Assembly: GCA_910585525.1 (NCBI GenBank)
Contig: CAJUFR010000047.1
Coordinates: 1 to 16,718 of the forward strand
Reading direction: 5' to 3'
Length of the DNA stretch: 16,718 bases
Source of the DNA: an uncultured Angelakisella sp.
GTDB taxonomy: Bacteria > Bacillota > Clostridia > Oscillospirales > Ruminococcaceae
Shown here: positions 6,801 through 14,405 of the stretch, piece by piece
Layout of the letters: every line of letters begins with the position of its first letter
How positions within the stretch are numbered: the stretch's first letter is position 1
The notes under the pieces: model-generated
Seen by the model: the letters and a program-made list of their open reading frames with translations, nothing else
The model's database searches: none
Told to the model about the DNA's origin: nothing
Position numbers and translations under genes: made by a program

Positions 6801-7892
6801 ATGGAGGAGACCACCACCCGCAGGCGGCGGGAGAGCCGGGCCAAGCGCAGGGCCCGCATCCTGCGCAACCGCATCATATTCGGGACGGCCTGCGTCTGCC
6901 TGACGGCGGGCATCGTCGCCGGGGGGCTTGCCGCCGCCGACCAGCGCAAACAAAAGCGGGAGGCGGAGGCAGCGGCCCTCCACCAGGAGGCGGTAGAGGC
7001 GGCGGCCATGGCCTACGCCCAGGAGGAGGCCCTTTTCACCGAGTTGGCGGCGGACAGCCAGGCGGTGGCCAGCGTCAACGCCTCGAACCTGGCCCAGACC
7101 TTCCATGACCAGCTGGAGGAGCGGCGGCAGGCGGCGGTAGCCACCTCCGCCAGCACCGGCGGAGGCGGAGGCTGGACCTCCCCGGCCACCGGGTCCTTCA
7201 ACGCCTCGGCCTACGGCTCCTCCGGGGCCGCCAACATCGCCTACTGGCGGGGGGTCAACAGCGACGTGGTGGGCTGGCTGCGGGTCCCTGGCACCAACAT
7301 CGACTGGCCGGTGGTGCAGAACACCCAGGACGTCAACTATTACACCCACCTGGGGTACGACAAGCAGTACAGCTACAACGGCGTCATCTGGACCAACCCC
7401 TCCACCCGCACCAGCGCGTCGGCCTCGGGGCTGTCCAGCAACACGGTGATCTACGGCCACAACTGGACCAACTACAGCGCCGCCCCCCGGGTGGGGTACT
7501 CCGGCGACGTGATGTTCGCCCAGCTGACCGCCTACCACTGGCTCTCCATGGCCCAAAGCTACCCCTACTTCTACTACTCCACCGTGGAGGGCGGGGAGTT
7601 CCCGGTAAAGATATTCGCCTGCTTCTACACCGAACTGGCCTTCCAGTACAACGTGGCGGAGGGGGACATGAACTACATCATCAACGAGGCCCGGCGGCGG
7701 AGCCGTCACAGCTTCGACGTGGATGTCAACAGTTCGGACAAGATCGTCACCCTCTCCACCTGCACCCGGGCCTACGGCCAGACCAGCAACCAGCGGTTCG
7801 TGGTGATGGGCCGCCTGCTCCGGCCGGGGGAGAGCATCGGCCCGGTGACGGTGACCTCCGACCCCAACCACAAGCAGCCCAGCGTCTGGTAA
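6801..7892 (+). CDS. srtB: Class B sortase
   Basis: A 363-residue membrane-anchored transpeptidase that joins sorting-signal proteins to the cell wall or to pilin. A very basic N-terminus (residues 7-24) precedes one membrane segment (about 25-46), a charged helical stalk (47-112), a Gly-rich hinge (119-124), and the sortase domain (145-345). The catalytic set is visible: H220 in YGHNW, C321 in TLSTCTRAYG and R332 in QRFVVMGRLL. The block NIDWPVVQ..D..YYTHLGYDKQYSYNGVIW and the TLSTC motif followed by RFVVMGRLL are class B hallmarks. GAGGAGGAG lies about seven bases before the ATG. It stands alone between its own promoter and terminator, and no protein in the window carries a sorting signal, so its substrates are elsewhere. 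The sub-family (cell-wall anchoring or pilus) cannot be told. Confidence 0.93.
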   Translation: MEETTTRRRRESRAKRRARILRNRIIFGTACVCLTAGIVAGGLAAADQRKQKREAEAAALHQEAVEAAAMAYAQEEALFTELAADSQAVASVNASNLAQTFHDQLEERRQAAVATSASTGGGGGWTSPATGSFNASAYGSSGAANIAYWRGVNSDVVGWLRVPGTNIDWPVVQNTQDVNYYTHLGYDKQYSYNGVIWTNPSTRTSASASGLSSNTVIYGHNWTNYSAAPRVGYSGDVMFAQLTAYHWLSMAQSYPYFYYSTVEGGEFPVKIFACFYTELAFQYNVAEGDMNYIINEARRRSRHSFDVDVNSSDKIVTLSTCTRAYGQTSNQRFVVMGRLLRPGESIGPVTVTSDPNHKQPSVW

Positions 7893-7920
7893 GAACCTGT
7901 TCTCAGAGCTGCATGGAACG

Positions 7921-7956
7921 AGCCCGCCTGCGGGGATGCAGGCGGGCTTTCTTTTT
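7921..7956 (+). terminator. Rho-independent terminator after the sortase gene
   Basis: A perfect 11-bp stem, AGCCCGCCTGC (7921-7931) with GCAGGCGGGCT (7938-7948), six-base loop GGGGAT, followed by TTCTTTTT. It lies 28 bases past the sortase stop. Confidence 0.9.
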
Positions 7957-7961
7957 CCCGC

Positions 7962-7990
7962 TTTATTTCTCCACAAAAAAGGTGTATACT
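7962..7990 (+). promoter_or_regulatory. Probable promoter of the ymdB-lipoprotein unit
   Basis: TATACT (7985-7990) has five of six -10 matches. A 17-base spacer leads back to TTTATT (7962-7967), a weak -35. It sits directly after the sortase terminator and about 58 bases ahead of the ymdB ATG, where a promoter is needed. Confidence 0.5.
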
Positions 7991-8048
7991 AATAACCGAT
8001 CGGCACCCGGCCACCGGGTGCCCGCCGGACAAACAAGGAGGTGACACC

Positions 8049-8822
8049 ATGCGCATCCTGTTCATCGGAGACGTGGTGGGCAAAAACGGCACCCAGTTCC
8101 TCTGCCAGAAGCTGCCCCCCCTGCGCCGGACTATGGAGCCGGACCTGGTGGTGGTCAACGGGGAGAACGCCGCCGAGGGCAACGGCATCCTTCCCGGCAC
8201 CGCCGACGAGATCTTCTCCGCCGGGGCTGGGGTCATCACCCTGGGCAACCACGCCCTGCGCCGCCGGGAGATCTTCGACTACCTGGACCGGGAGGAGGCC
8301 ATCATCCGCCCCGCCAACTTCCACCCCGACGCCCCGGGGCGGGGGTGGACCGTCTACGACCGCCCCGGCCTGCCCCCGGTGTCGGTGGTGAACCTCTGCG
8401 GCATGGCCTTTATGGACTGCTCCTGGGAGAACCCCTTCGCCGCCATGGACCGCGTCCTTCCCCAGCTGCCCCCCGGGCCGGTGCTGGTGGACTTCCACGC
8501 CGAGGCCACCAGCGAGAAGTTCTGCCTGGCCTGGGAACTGGACGGCCGGGTGTCGGCGGTGGTGGGTACCCACACCCATATCCAGACCGCCGACGAGCGC
8601 GTATTCCCCAGGGGCACCGGCTACCTTACCGACGCCGGGATGTGCGGGGCCTTCTTCTCCAGCCTGGGGGTGAAGCCCCACCAGGCGGCCCGGCGGTTCC
8701 GCACCAACCTCCCCGCCCGGTTCGAGAACGACCCCGGCCCCTGCCGCCTTTCCGGCGTGCTGCTGGAGATCGACGACGAGACCTTCCACACCACCGCCAT
8801 CCAGCGGATCAACATCGAATGA
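8049..8822 (+). CDS. ymdB: YmdB-family metallophosphoesterase (2',3'-cyclic-nucleotide phosphodiesterase type)
   Basis: A 257-residue protein of the TIGR00282/YmdB family, cytoplasmic dinuclear metal phosphodiesterases; in Bacillus subtilis YmdB influences biofilm and motility choices. All expected metal ligands are at family positions: D8 (GDVVG), E39 and N40 (NGEN), N67 and H68 (GNH), H150 (DFHAE), H175 and H177 (GTHTH). The family ending TDAGMCG...PARFE is intact. Two departures are that the loop after GNH reads ALRR where the family usually has TW, and GKNGT replaces the usual GK.GR near the N-terminus. Both border the active site. AGGAGGTGA lies just upstream of the ATG. The lipoprotein gene follows at once. 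Confidence 0.92.
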   Translation: MRILFIGDVVGKNGTQFLCQKLPPLRRTMEPDLVVVNGENAAEGNGILPGTADEIFSAGAGVITLGNHALRRREIFDYLDREEAIIRPANFHPDAPGRGWTVYDRPGLPPVSVVNLCGMAFMDCSWENPFAAMDRVLPQLPPGPVLVDFHAEATSEKFCLAWELDGRVSAVVGTHTHIQTADERVFPRGTGYLTDAGMCGAFFSSLGVKPHQAARRFRTNLPARFENDPGPCRLSGVLLEIDDETFHTTAIQRINIE

Positions 8823-8833
8823 GAGGTGACGAC

Positions 8834-10393
8834 ATGCGGCGGACCCTTGCGGCGTTGCTGGCGCTGGCTCTGCTCCTCTGCTCCTGCGGGGCGGCGGAGG
8901 CGGGGCCTGCTGCCCCTGTCCCCGCCGGTCCCTCCCTGCCCCAGACATCCTCCTCCGACACCGCCCCTGTCCGCACCGTCCGCATCCCCTACGACCCGTC
9001 GGACAGCCTGGACCCCTTCACCTGCACCACCCTGCAAAATTACTACGCCGCCGGCCTCCTTTACGACACCCTGGTGGCGCTGGACGGCATGGGGGCGCCC
9101 CAGAACCGCCTGGCCCAGGAGGTGAACCTCCAGGGGGCGGTCTGCATCGTCCGGCTGCGCACCGACGGCTACTTTTCCGACGGCAGCCCCGTCACCGCCC
9201 AGGACGTGGCCTACTCCGCCACCATCGCCCGGCGGTGCCCCCGGTACGCCGCCCAGCTGGCCGGGATGCTGGAGGTGACCACCCCCGACCGGTACACCGC
9301 CGTTTTCACCCTCTCCGCCCCGGACCAGTATTTCCCCCGCAGCCTGGCCTTCCCCATCGTCAAGGAGGGCACTGCCGGGGAACTGCGGGTGGAGGGAGCG
9401 GAGGAGAACGCCCGGGTGGTGGTGGTCCCCCGGGAGGACGGGGGGCTGCCGGTGGGGAGCGGCCGGTTCCTGCTGGAGGCGGACGGCGCCACCATGACCC
9501 GGAACAGCCGGTACCACACCCCGGTGAAGAACCTCCGCACCGTCCAGCTGGTGGACGCCGGGACGCTGCCCCAGCAGAGCGCCGCTGTCAAAAGCGGGGA
9601 ACTGGACCTGATGTATTCGGAACTGCGGGGGGCGGCGGACCTCTCCCAGGGCAACCAGCGGCGCCAGGTGATGCTGGACGACCTGGTGTTCCTGGGGCTC
9701 AACAGCCAGCGGCTGGGGCTGGAGGCCCCGCTGCGGGCCGCCTTCTCCGCCCTTATCGACCGGGAGGCGGTGGCCCGGCGGGCCTACCTGGGGTACGCTG
9801 CCGCCGCCTGGTCCCCCATCAAGCAATCCTACAGCCCCAGCGCCACCGGGGAGGAGGACCCCGCCCCCGACCCCCAGGAGGCGCTGCTGGATTCCATGGG
9901 CTTCCAGCAGCGGGACGAGGAGGGCTGGCGCACCTGGCAGGGGCGGCGGATGGCCTACCGGCTGCTGGTGAACTCGGACAGCAGCCAGCGGGAGGCCGCC
10001 GCCGGCATCATCGCCAGTTCCTTTGAGGCGGCGGGCATCCAGGTCACGGTGGAGAGCCTCCCCTTTGCCCAGTACAGCCAGCGGATCGCCGCCGGGGACT
10101 ACGACTTCTACCTGGGGGAACTGCGGGTCCCCCCCAACCTGGACCTCTCCTCCCTCATCGCCCCCCACCCCGCCATCGGGCCGGGCTGCGCCCGGGACGA
10201 GGAACTGCTGGACCTTTACCGCCGGGTGAAGGCGGGGGAGGAGGAGCTCTCCGCCCTGGACAGCGCCTTCCGCCGGTCGGTGCCGGTGATCCCCCTGGTC
10301 TACCGCCGGGGCATCGTGGCCCTTTCCCCGGATTTTTCCGCAAATATAGTTGCAACCGAGCAGGATATTTTCTATAATATAGGAGATTGGTGA
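8834..10393 (+). CDS. ABC-type substrate-binding lipoprotein, family 5 (oligopeptide/nickel type)
   Basis: A 519-residue extracellular solute-binding protein. A signal peptide (MRR then Leu/Ala-rich) ends in lipobox LCSC with C18 as the lipidated residue, followed by an Ala/Pro/Ser linker. The mature part follows the SBP family 5 plan: DSLDPFTCTT near the start, then FSDGSPVTAQDVAYS, a central lobe, FSALIDREAVARRAYLGYA, and SFEAAGIQVTVESLPFAQYSQRIAAGDYDFYLGE. I chose the ATG at 8834, which has GAGGTGA upstream and gives a clean signal peptide; an in-frame ATG at 8819 overlaps the ymdB stop and would add five residues. No permease or ATPase gene is adjacent, so the ligand and transporter are unknown. 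The last codons are unusually AT-rich because they contain the yloU promoter. Confidence 0.87.
   Translation: MRRTLAALLALALLLCSCGAAEAGPAAPVPAGPSLPQTSSSDTAPVRTVRIPYDPSDSLDPFTCTTLQNYYAAGLLYDTLVALDGMGAPQNRLAQEVNLQGAVCIVRLRTDGYFSDGSPVTAQDVAYSATIARRCPRYAAQLAGMLEVTTPDRYTAVFTLSAPDQYFPRSLAFPIVKEGTAGELRVEGAEENARVVVVPREDGGLPVGSGRFLLEADGATMTRNSRYHTPVKNLRTVQLVDAGTLPQQSAAVKSGELDLMYSELRGAADLSQGNQRRQVMLDDLVFLGLNSQRLGLEAPLRAAFSALIDREAVARRAYLGYAAAAWSPIKQSYSPSATGEEDPAPDPQEALLDSMGFQQRDEEGWRTWQGRRMAYRLLVNSDSSQREAAAGIIASSFEAAGIQVTVESLPFAQYSQRIAAGDYDFYLGELRVPPNLDLSSLIAPHPAIGPGCARDEELLDLYRRVKAGEEELSALDSAFRRSVPVIPLVYRRGIVALSPDFSANIVATEQDIFYNIGDW
10350..10378 (+). promoter_or_regulatory. Promoter of yloU-fakA inside the lipoprotein coding sequence
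   Basis: TTGCAA (10350-10355), a 17-base spacer, and a perfect TATAAT (10373-10378) lie within the final codons of the upstream gene, in a local AT-rich dip of an otherwise very GC-rich region. Start would be near 10385, leaving a leader of about 37 bases before the yloU ATG. Confidence 0.8.
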
Positions 10394-10421
10394 TCTTTTC
10401 AGCAGAAGGAGGAATTTCCAT

Positions 10422-10772
10422 ATGATCGGCTTCGAGACCAACCTGGGGACGGTGGAGATCTCCCAGGAGTATTTTGCCAACCTCATCGGCCGCGCCGCCA
10501 GCGAGTGCTATGGCGTCGCCGGGATGATCAATTCCACCTACCAGGACATCCGCTCCCGCCTGATGCGCCGGGAGGCCCCGGACAAGGGGGTGCGGGTGCG
10601 CAACGAGGACGGCAGGCTGGTGGTGGATATCCACATCGCCGTCACCTACGGGGTGAACATCGCCGCCATCGTCAAAAGCATCGTCCACAAGGTCCGCTAC
10701 ACCGTGGAGGAGAGCACCGGCTTCCCGGTGGCCAAGGTGAATGTCTATGTAGATTCCATGAAGGCCCAATAA
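10422..10772 (+). CDS. yloU: Asp23/Gls24 family envelope stress protein (YloU-like)
   Basis: A 116-residue single-domain Asp23/Gls24 protein, spanning nearly the whole chain. Recognisable are GTVEISQEYFANLIGRAASE at the start, VYGVAGM-like CYGVAGM, the strand block VRVRNEDGRLVVDIHIAVTYG and the closing VAKVNVYVD. It has no membrane segment. In Staphylococcus, Asp23 is tied to the membrane and its loss triggers a cell-wall stress response; the exact role of YloU is not settled. GGAGGAATTT lies just before the ATG. It is followed after 22 bases by the fatty-acid kinase gene, the conserved yloU-yloV order of Firmicutes. Confidence 0.92.
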   Translation: MIGFETNLGTVEISQEYFANLIGRAASECYGVAGMINSTYQDIRSRLMRREAPDKGVRVRNEDGRLVVDIHIAVTYGVNIAAIVKSIVHKVRYTVEESTGFPVAKVNVYVDSMKAQ

Positions 10773-10794
10773 ATAATAAGGAGCGATAAGCATC

Positions 10795-12447
10795 GTGATC
10801 ACAGGACAAATTCTGCGGGACGCTATGATCTCCGCAGCCAACAGCCTCGGCAACCAGCGGCAGCGGGTGGATTCCCTGAACGTTTTCCCGGTGCCGGACG
10901 GCGACACCGGCACCAACATGAGCATGACCATCGGCGCGGCCGCCCAGGAACTGCTGGGGATGGAGGACAGCGCCGGTGTCTACGAGGTGGCCCACACCGC
11001 CGCCGCCGCCCTGCTGCGGGGGGCCCGGGGCAACTCCGGGGTCATCACCTCCCTGCTGTTCCGGGGCTTTTCCAAGGGTCTGAAGGGCAAGGAGACCGCC
11101 GGGGCGGAGGACATTCTGGCCGCCCTGAAGATCGGGGTGGACGCCGCCTACAAGGCGGTGATGAAGCCCACCGAGGGCACCATGCTCACCGTGGCCCGCC
11201 TCTCCGCCGAGGCCGCCCGGGAGCAGTACATCCTTGGTATGTCCGTCCAGGAGCTCTGGGACATTGTGGTGCGGGAGGCCGCCGCCGCTCTGGAGCAGAC
11301 CCCGGAGATGCTGCCGGTACTGAAAAAGGCCGGGGTGGTGGACGCCGGCGGCCAGGGGCTGCTGATCATCTACCAGGGGATGCAGTCGGTGTTCCAGGGC
11401 AACGGCATCGTCCCCTCCCAGGAGGCCGGCGCCGGCGGGGAGGGCTCCATCCATCCCGACGCCGATGTGGCCGGGGAACTGGACCTTGCGGACCTGACCT
11501 ACCCCTACTGCACCGAGTTCATCATCCTCAAGGAGGACAAAAACGCCGATATCCTGAAACTCCGGGCCTACCTGGAATCCATCGGGGACAGCGCCGTGGT
11601 GGTGGATGACGAGGATATCATCAAGTGCCACGTCCACACCGCCGACCCCGGCAAGGCCATCCAGAAGGCGCTGCAGTTCGGGATGCTGAACAAGATCAAG
11701 ATCGACAACATGTGGATCCAGCACGACATCAAAAAGAAGGCCGCCACCGCCAAGGCCCAGAACAAGGTGGCGGTGGACCCGGACCAGCCCCACGGCTTCG
11801 TGTCGGTGGCCGCCGGGGACGGGGTGAAGCAGCTGTTCCTGGACCTGGGGGTCCACCAGGTGGTGAGCGGGGGCCAGACCATGAACCCCTCCACCGACGA
11901 CATCCTCCGGGCCGCCGAGGCCACCCCCTGCCAGACGGTGTACGTGCTGCCCAACAACAAGAACATCATCATGGCCGCCGAGCAGGCAGCCAAGCTGTGC
12001 AAGAGCCGGGATATCAAGGTCATCCCCACCCGGACCATCCCCCAGGGGCTTTCCGCCATGCTGGCCTTTGACGAAGGCAGGGACCCGGCGGGCAACGTCC
12101 TGGAGATGACCAAGGCCGCCGACCGGGTGGGCACCGGCCAGATCACCTTCGCCGCCCGGGACAGCGACTACGACGGGTACAAGATCAAGGAAGGGGAACT
12201 GCTGGGGCTGGAGAACGGCAAGGTCTCCTTTACCGAGCGGGACCTGAAGAAGGCCGCCGTCAAGCTGACCAAGGCGCTGCTGAACAAGGAAAGTTCCTTC
12301 GTCACCGTCATCTACGGCGAGGATATCTCCGAGGAGCAGGCCGCCGAACTGGAGACCGCCATCCGGGAGAAGCTGCCGGACCAGGTGGACCTGGCCTTTG
12401 TCAACGGCGGGCAGCCGGTGTACTATTTGATCATCAGCGTGGAGTGA
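10795..12447 (+). CDS. fakA: DAK2-domain fatty acid kinase catalytic subunit (FakA/YloV)
   Basis: A 550-residue protein of the YloV/FakA family, which phosphorylates fatty acids held by a FakB (DegV) protein to acyl-phosphates for phospholipid synthesis. The N-terminal DhaL/DAK2 nucleotide domain (1-200) shows NVFPVPDGDTGTNM (29-42, Mg-ATP aspartates), RGARGNSG (75-82) and VVDAGGQGLL (181-190). The middle region includes the family blocks YCTEFI (238-243) and IKCHVHT (276-282), and the C-terminal third is the DegV-like domain typical of the family. The length is normal. The start is a GTG with AAGGAG 11 bases upstream, slightly long, and no better in-frame start is near. No fakB is in the window. 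It shares the embedded promoter with yloU and ends at a strong terminator. Confidence 0.92.
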   Translation: MITGQILRDAMISAANSLGNQRQRVDSLNVFPVPDGDTGTNMSMTIGAAAQELLGMEDSAGVYEVAHTAAAALLRGARGNSGVITSLLFRGFSKGLKGKETAGAEDILAALKIGVDAAYKAVMKPTEGTMLTVARLSAEAAREQYILGMSVQELWDIVVREAAAALEQTPEMLPVLKKAGVVDAGGQGLLIIYQGMQSVFQGNGIVPSQEAGAGGEGSIHPDADVAGELDLADLTYPYCTEFIILKEDKNADILKLRAYLESIGDSAVVVDDEDIIKCHVHTADPGKAIQKALQFGMLNKIKIDNMWIQHDIKKKAATAKAQNKVAVDPDQPHGFVSVAAGDGVKQLFLDLGVHQVVSGGQTMNPSTDDILRAAEATPCQTVYVLPNNKNIIMAAEQAAKLCKSRDIKVIPTRTIPQGLSAMLAFDEGRDPAGNVLEMTKAADRVGTGQITFAARDSDYDGYKIKEGELLGLENGKVSFTERDLKKAAVKLTKALLNKESSFVTVIYGEDISEEQAAELETAIREKLPDQVDLAFVNGGQPVYYLIISVE

Positions 12448-12454
12448 TAACCCC

Positions 12455-12486
12455 AAAAGGCGGCACAGGTCGTGCCGCCTTTTTTC
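12455..12486 (+). terminator. Rho-independent terminator after fakA
   Basis: A perfect 10-bp stem, AAGGCGGCAC (12457-12466) with GTGCCGCCTT (12472-12481), loop AGGTC, followed by more T. The A-run before the stem would let it also work from the opposite side. The next gene's ribosome site begins about 10 bases later, so the downstream genes depend on read-through or a promoter I cannot see. Confidence 0.9.
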
Positions 12487-12505
12487 TGGAAAGAGGAGAA
12501 AGCCA

Positions 12506-13141
12506 ATGGAGCAAACGATACAGCGCGTCCCCTGCGGCAACGTCAACGCCTACCTGGTCGCCCGGGGGGAGGATGCCATCCTTGTTGACACCGGGCAGCG
12601 GAAGTACCGGGATAGGGTGCTGGCCGCCTGCCGCCCCTACCGGATGCGGCTGCTGGTGCTGACCCACGGCCACATCGACCACGCCGAAAACGCCGCCTTT
12701 CTGTCGGAGGCCCTGGGGATACCGGTGGCGATGCACCGGGAGGACATCCCCCTGCTGGAAAACAACCTGGCCCAGCCCTTGGAGGCGGAGAGCCTGCCGG
12801 GGAAGGTGGTGCTGGCTGTCTCCCTGGGAATGATGCGGGCCAGCCATATGGCCCCCTTCCGGCCGGAGGTGCTGCTGTCCGAGGGGGACAGCCTGGATGA
12901 GTACGGCGTCTCCGCCAGGGTGCTGGAGGTCCCCGGTCACACCAGGGGGTCCATCGCCATCGACGCCGGGGGGCGGGAACTCATCGTGGGGGACGCCCTG
13001 ATGAACATGCTGTACCCCTCTGTCTCGCTGTTGTACCACGACAGGGAAAAGATGGAGCAAAGCGCCACCCGCATTTTGGGGATGACGGGGCGGACCATCT
13101 GGTTCGGCCACGGCAAGCCGCTGAAAAACGAGGACTGGTGA
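12506..13141 (+). CDS. MBL-fold metallo-hydrolase (glyoxalase II-like)
   Basis: A 211-residue soluble metallo-beta-lactamase-fold hydrolase. The metal-site motifs are complete: HGHIDH (H54, H56, D58, H59), PGHTRGS (H145), VGDALMN (D163) and FGHG (H202), which predicts a two-metal site. The size and order match the single-domain glyoxalase II-like group, which includes hydroxyacylglutathione hydrolases and many uncharacterised thioesterases; the substrate cannot be read from sequence. AGAGGAG lies eight bases before the ATG. It is followed after 21 bases by the DUF3842 gene, probably one transcript with it and the amidase. Confidence 0.88.
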   Translation: MEQTIQRVPCGNVNAYLVARGEDAILVDTGQRKYRDRVLAACRPYRMRLLVLTHGHIDHAENAAFLSEALGIPVAMHREDIPLLENNLAQPLEAESLPGKVVLAVSLGMMRASHMAPFRPEVLLSEGDSLDEYGVSARVLEVPGHTRGSIAIDAGGRELIVGDALMNMLYPSVSLLYHDREKMEQSATRILGMTGRTIWFGHGKPLKNEDW

Positions 13142-13162
13142 CAAAAAGGAGGAGAAAGCGGG

Positions 13163-13576
13163 ATGGAACTACTTATCATCGACGCCCAGGGGGGCGGCAT
13201 CGGCAAGCAGCTGACGGCATCGGTGAAGAAGGCGGCCCCGGGGCTGCTGGTCACCGTGGTGGGCACCAACAGCGCCGCCACCGCCGCCATGCTCCGGGCG
13301 GGGGCGGACCGGGGGGCCACCGGGGAGAACGCCGTGGTGGCAGGCTGCCGCCGGGCGGATATCATCGCCGGCCCCCTGGGGCTGGTCATCGCCGACGCCT
13401 TGCTGGGGGAGATCACCCCCGCCATGGCCCTGGCGGTGGGCCAGAGCCGGGCCAAGCGCATCCTCATCCCGGTGAACCACTGTGACAACATCGTGGTGGG
13501 GGTGGCCGACCTGAACCTGGGGGGCCTCATCCAGGAGGCGGTGGAGCGGATCTGCGCCGAGGTGGAACATCGGTAA
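13163..13576 (+). CDS. DUF3842 family protein
   Basis: A 137-residue conserved protein of unknown function found in clostridia. It begins with IIDAQGGGIGKQL (5-17), a glycine-rich turn after the first strand that looks like a nucleotide-binding Rossmann start, followed by VVGTNSAATAAMLRAGAD and GPLGLVIADALLGEITPAMA, the recognisable family blocks. LIPVNHCDNIVVGV (95-108) comes near the end. No membrane segment or signal is present. AGGAG lies about ten bases before the ATG. No reaction is known for the family; a nucleotide or cofactor ligand is only suggested by the glycine turn. Confidence 0.85.
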   Translation: MELLIIDAQGGGIGKQLTASVKKAAPGLLVTVVGTNSAATAAMLRAGADRGATGENAVVAGCRRADIIAGPLGLVIADALLGEITPAMALAVGQSRAKRILIPVNHCDNIVVGVADLNLGGLIQEAVERICAEVEHR

Positions 13577-13626
13577 GGTCTCCTGCATAGGATACGGTGA
13601 ATGACGACCAAAAGGAGGCGTTTGCC

Positions 13627-14361
13627 GTGCCCACCATCTACCTCAGCCCTTCCACCCAGGAGTACAACCCCTACGTCACCGGCGGGGACGAGGAATACTA
13701 CATGAACCTGCTGGCCGACGAACTGGAGCCCTGGCTGCGCTCCAGCGGCATCCGCTGGACCCGCAACGACCCGGGGATGACTGCCGCCGACGCCATCCGG
13801 CAGTCCAACCAGGGGAACTACGACCTGCACCTGGCCCTGCACTCCAATGCCTCGCCCCCGGGGCAGGCGGGGCAGAACCGGGGCAGCGTCGTCTACTACG
13901 ACCCCCGCAGCAGCCGGGGCCGCCGGGCGGCCCAGATCATCGCCCGGAACCTGCGGGACATCTACCCCGGCCGTGTCCAGACCCTGACCACCACCGAACT
14001 AGGGGAGGTGAACAAGACCACCGCCCCGGCGGTGCTGGTGGAGGTGGCCTACCACGACAACCCGGAGGACGCCATGTGGATCACCGCCAACCTCCCGGCC
14101 ATCGCCGAGAACCTGGCCCTCTCGGTCACCGAGTACCTGGGGGTCCCCCTGGTGGAGCCCCACCCCGAGACCACCGGCCGCGTGGCGGTGAGCAGCGGCG
14201 GCCTCAACCTCCGCAGCCGGCCCTCCACCAGCGCCGGGGTCCTGATGGTGATGCCGAACCGGGCTCCGGTGACCATCCTGGGGCAGTGGAACGACTGGTA
14301 CGTGGTGGAGTACCGGGGGAATATCGGGTATGCGGCGGCGAGGTATATTGCTAGCCGGTAG
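13627..14361 (+). CDS. N-acetylmuramoyl-L-alanine amidase-like (Amidase_3) protein with SH3 domain
   Basis: A 244-residue protein: Amidase_3-like domain (1-172) plus a bacterial SH3 domain (184-243, with GGLNLRSRPSTSAGV, VTILGQWNDWYVVEY and GNIGYAAARYI). The amidase zinc glutamate (E22 or E23), the histidine in LALHSNA (H72) and the catalytic glutamate in LVEVAYHDN (E139) are present, but the usual first zinc histidine in DPGHGG is absent: that segment reads LSPSTQEYN. There is also no signal peptide or membrane segment. I chose the GTG at 13627, which has AGGAGG eight bases upstream; a GTG at 13597 would add ten residues but has no ribosome site. It may act in the mother cell or prespore, on lysis, or by a non-classical route; whether it is active is open. 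Confidence 0.8.
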   Translation: MPTIYLSPSTQEYNPYVTGGDEEYYMNLLADELEPWLRSSGIRWTRNDPGMTAADAIRQSNQGNYDLHLALHSNASPPGQAGQNRGSVVYYDPRSSRGRRAAQIIARNLRDIYPGRVQTLTTTELGEVNKTTAPAVLVEVAYHDNPEDAMWITANLPAIAENLALSVTEYLGVPLVEPHPETTGRVAVSSGGLNLRSRPSTSAGVLMVMPNRAPVTILGQWNDWYVVEYRGNIGYAAARYIASR

Positions 14362-14367
14362 GTTGTT

Positions 14368-14398
14368 GGGGGGGCTTGGTCCTCCCCGACCCTTTTTT
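14368..14398 (+). terminator. Rho-independent terminator after the amidase gene
   Basis: Seven G (14368-14374) pair with CCTCCCC (14381-14387) with one G-U pair and loop CTTGGT, followed by GACCC and six T (14393-14398). It lies seven bases after the stop and separates the amidase from the convergent PHP gene. Confidence 0.8.
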
Positions 14399-14405
14399 GC
14401 AATTT

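Noticed and set aside
8345..8833. In-frame extension upstream of the lipoprotein gene to 8345
   Set aside because: It overlaps ymdB, is Arg/Pro/Gly-rich, and would bury a clean lipoprotein signal peptide inside the chain.
10672..12546. 624-codon minus-strand frame opposite fakA
   Set aside because: Shadow of fakA in the opposite strand; the Gly/Leu/Val/His-rich translation has no motif or ribosome site.
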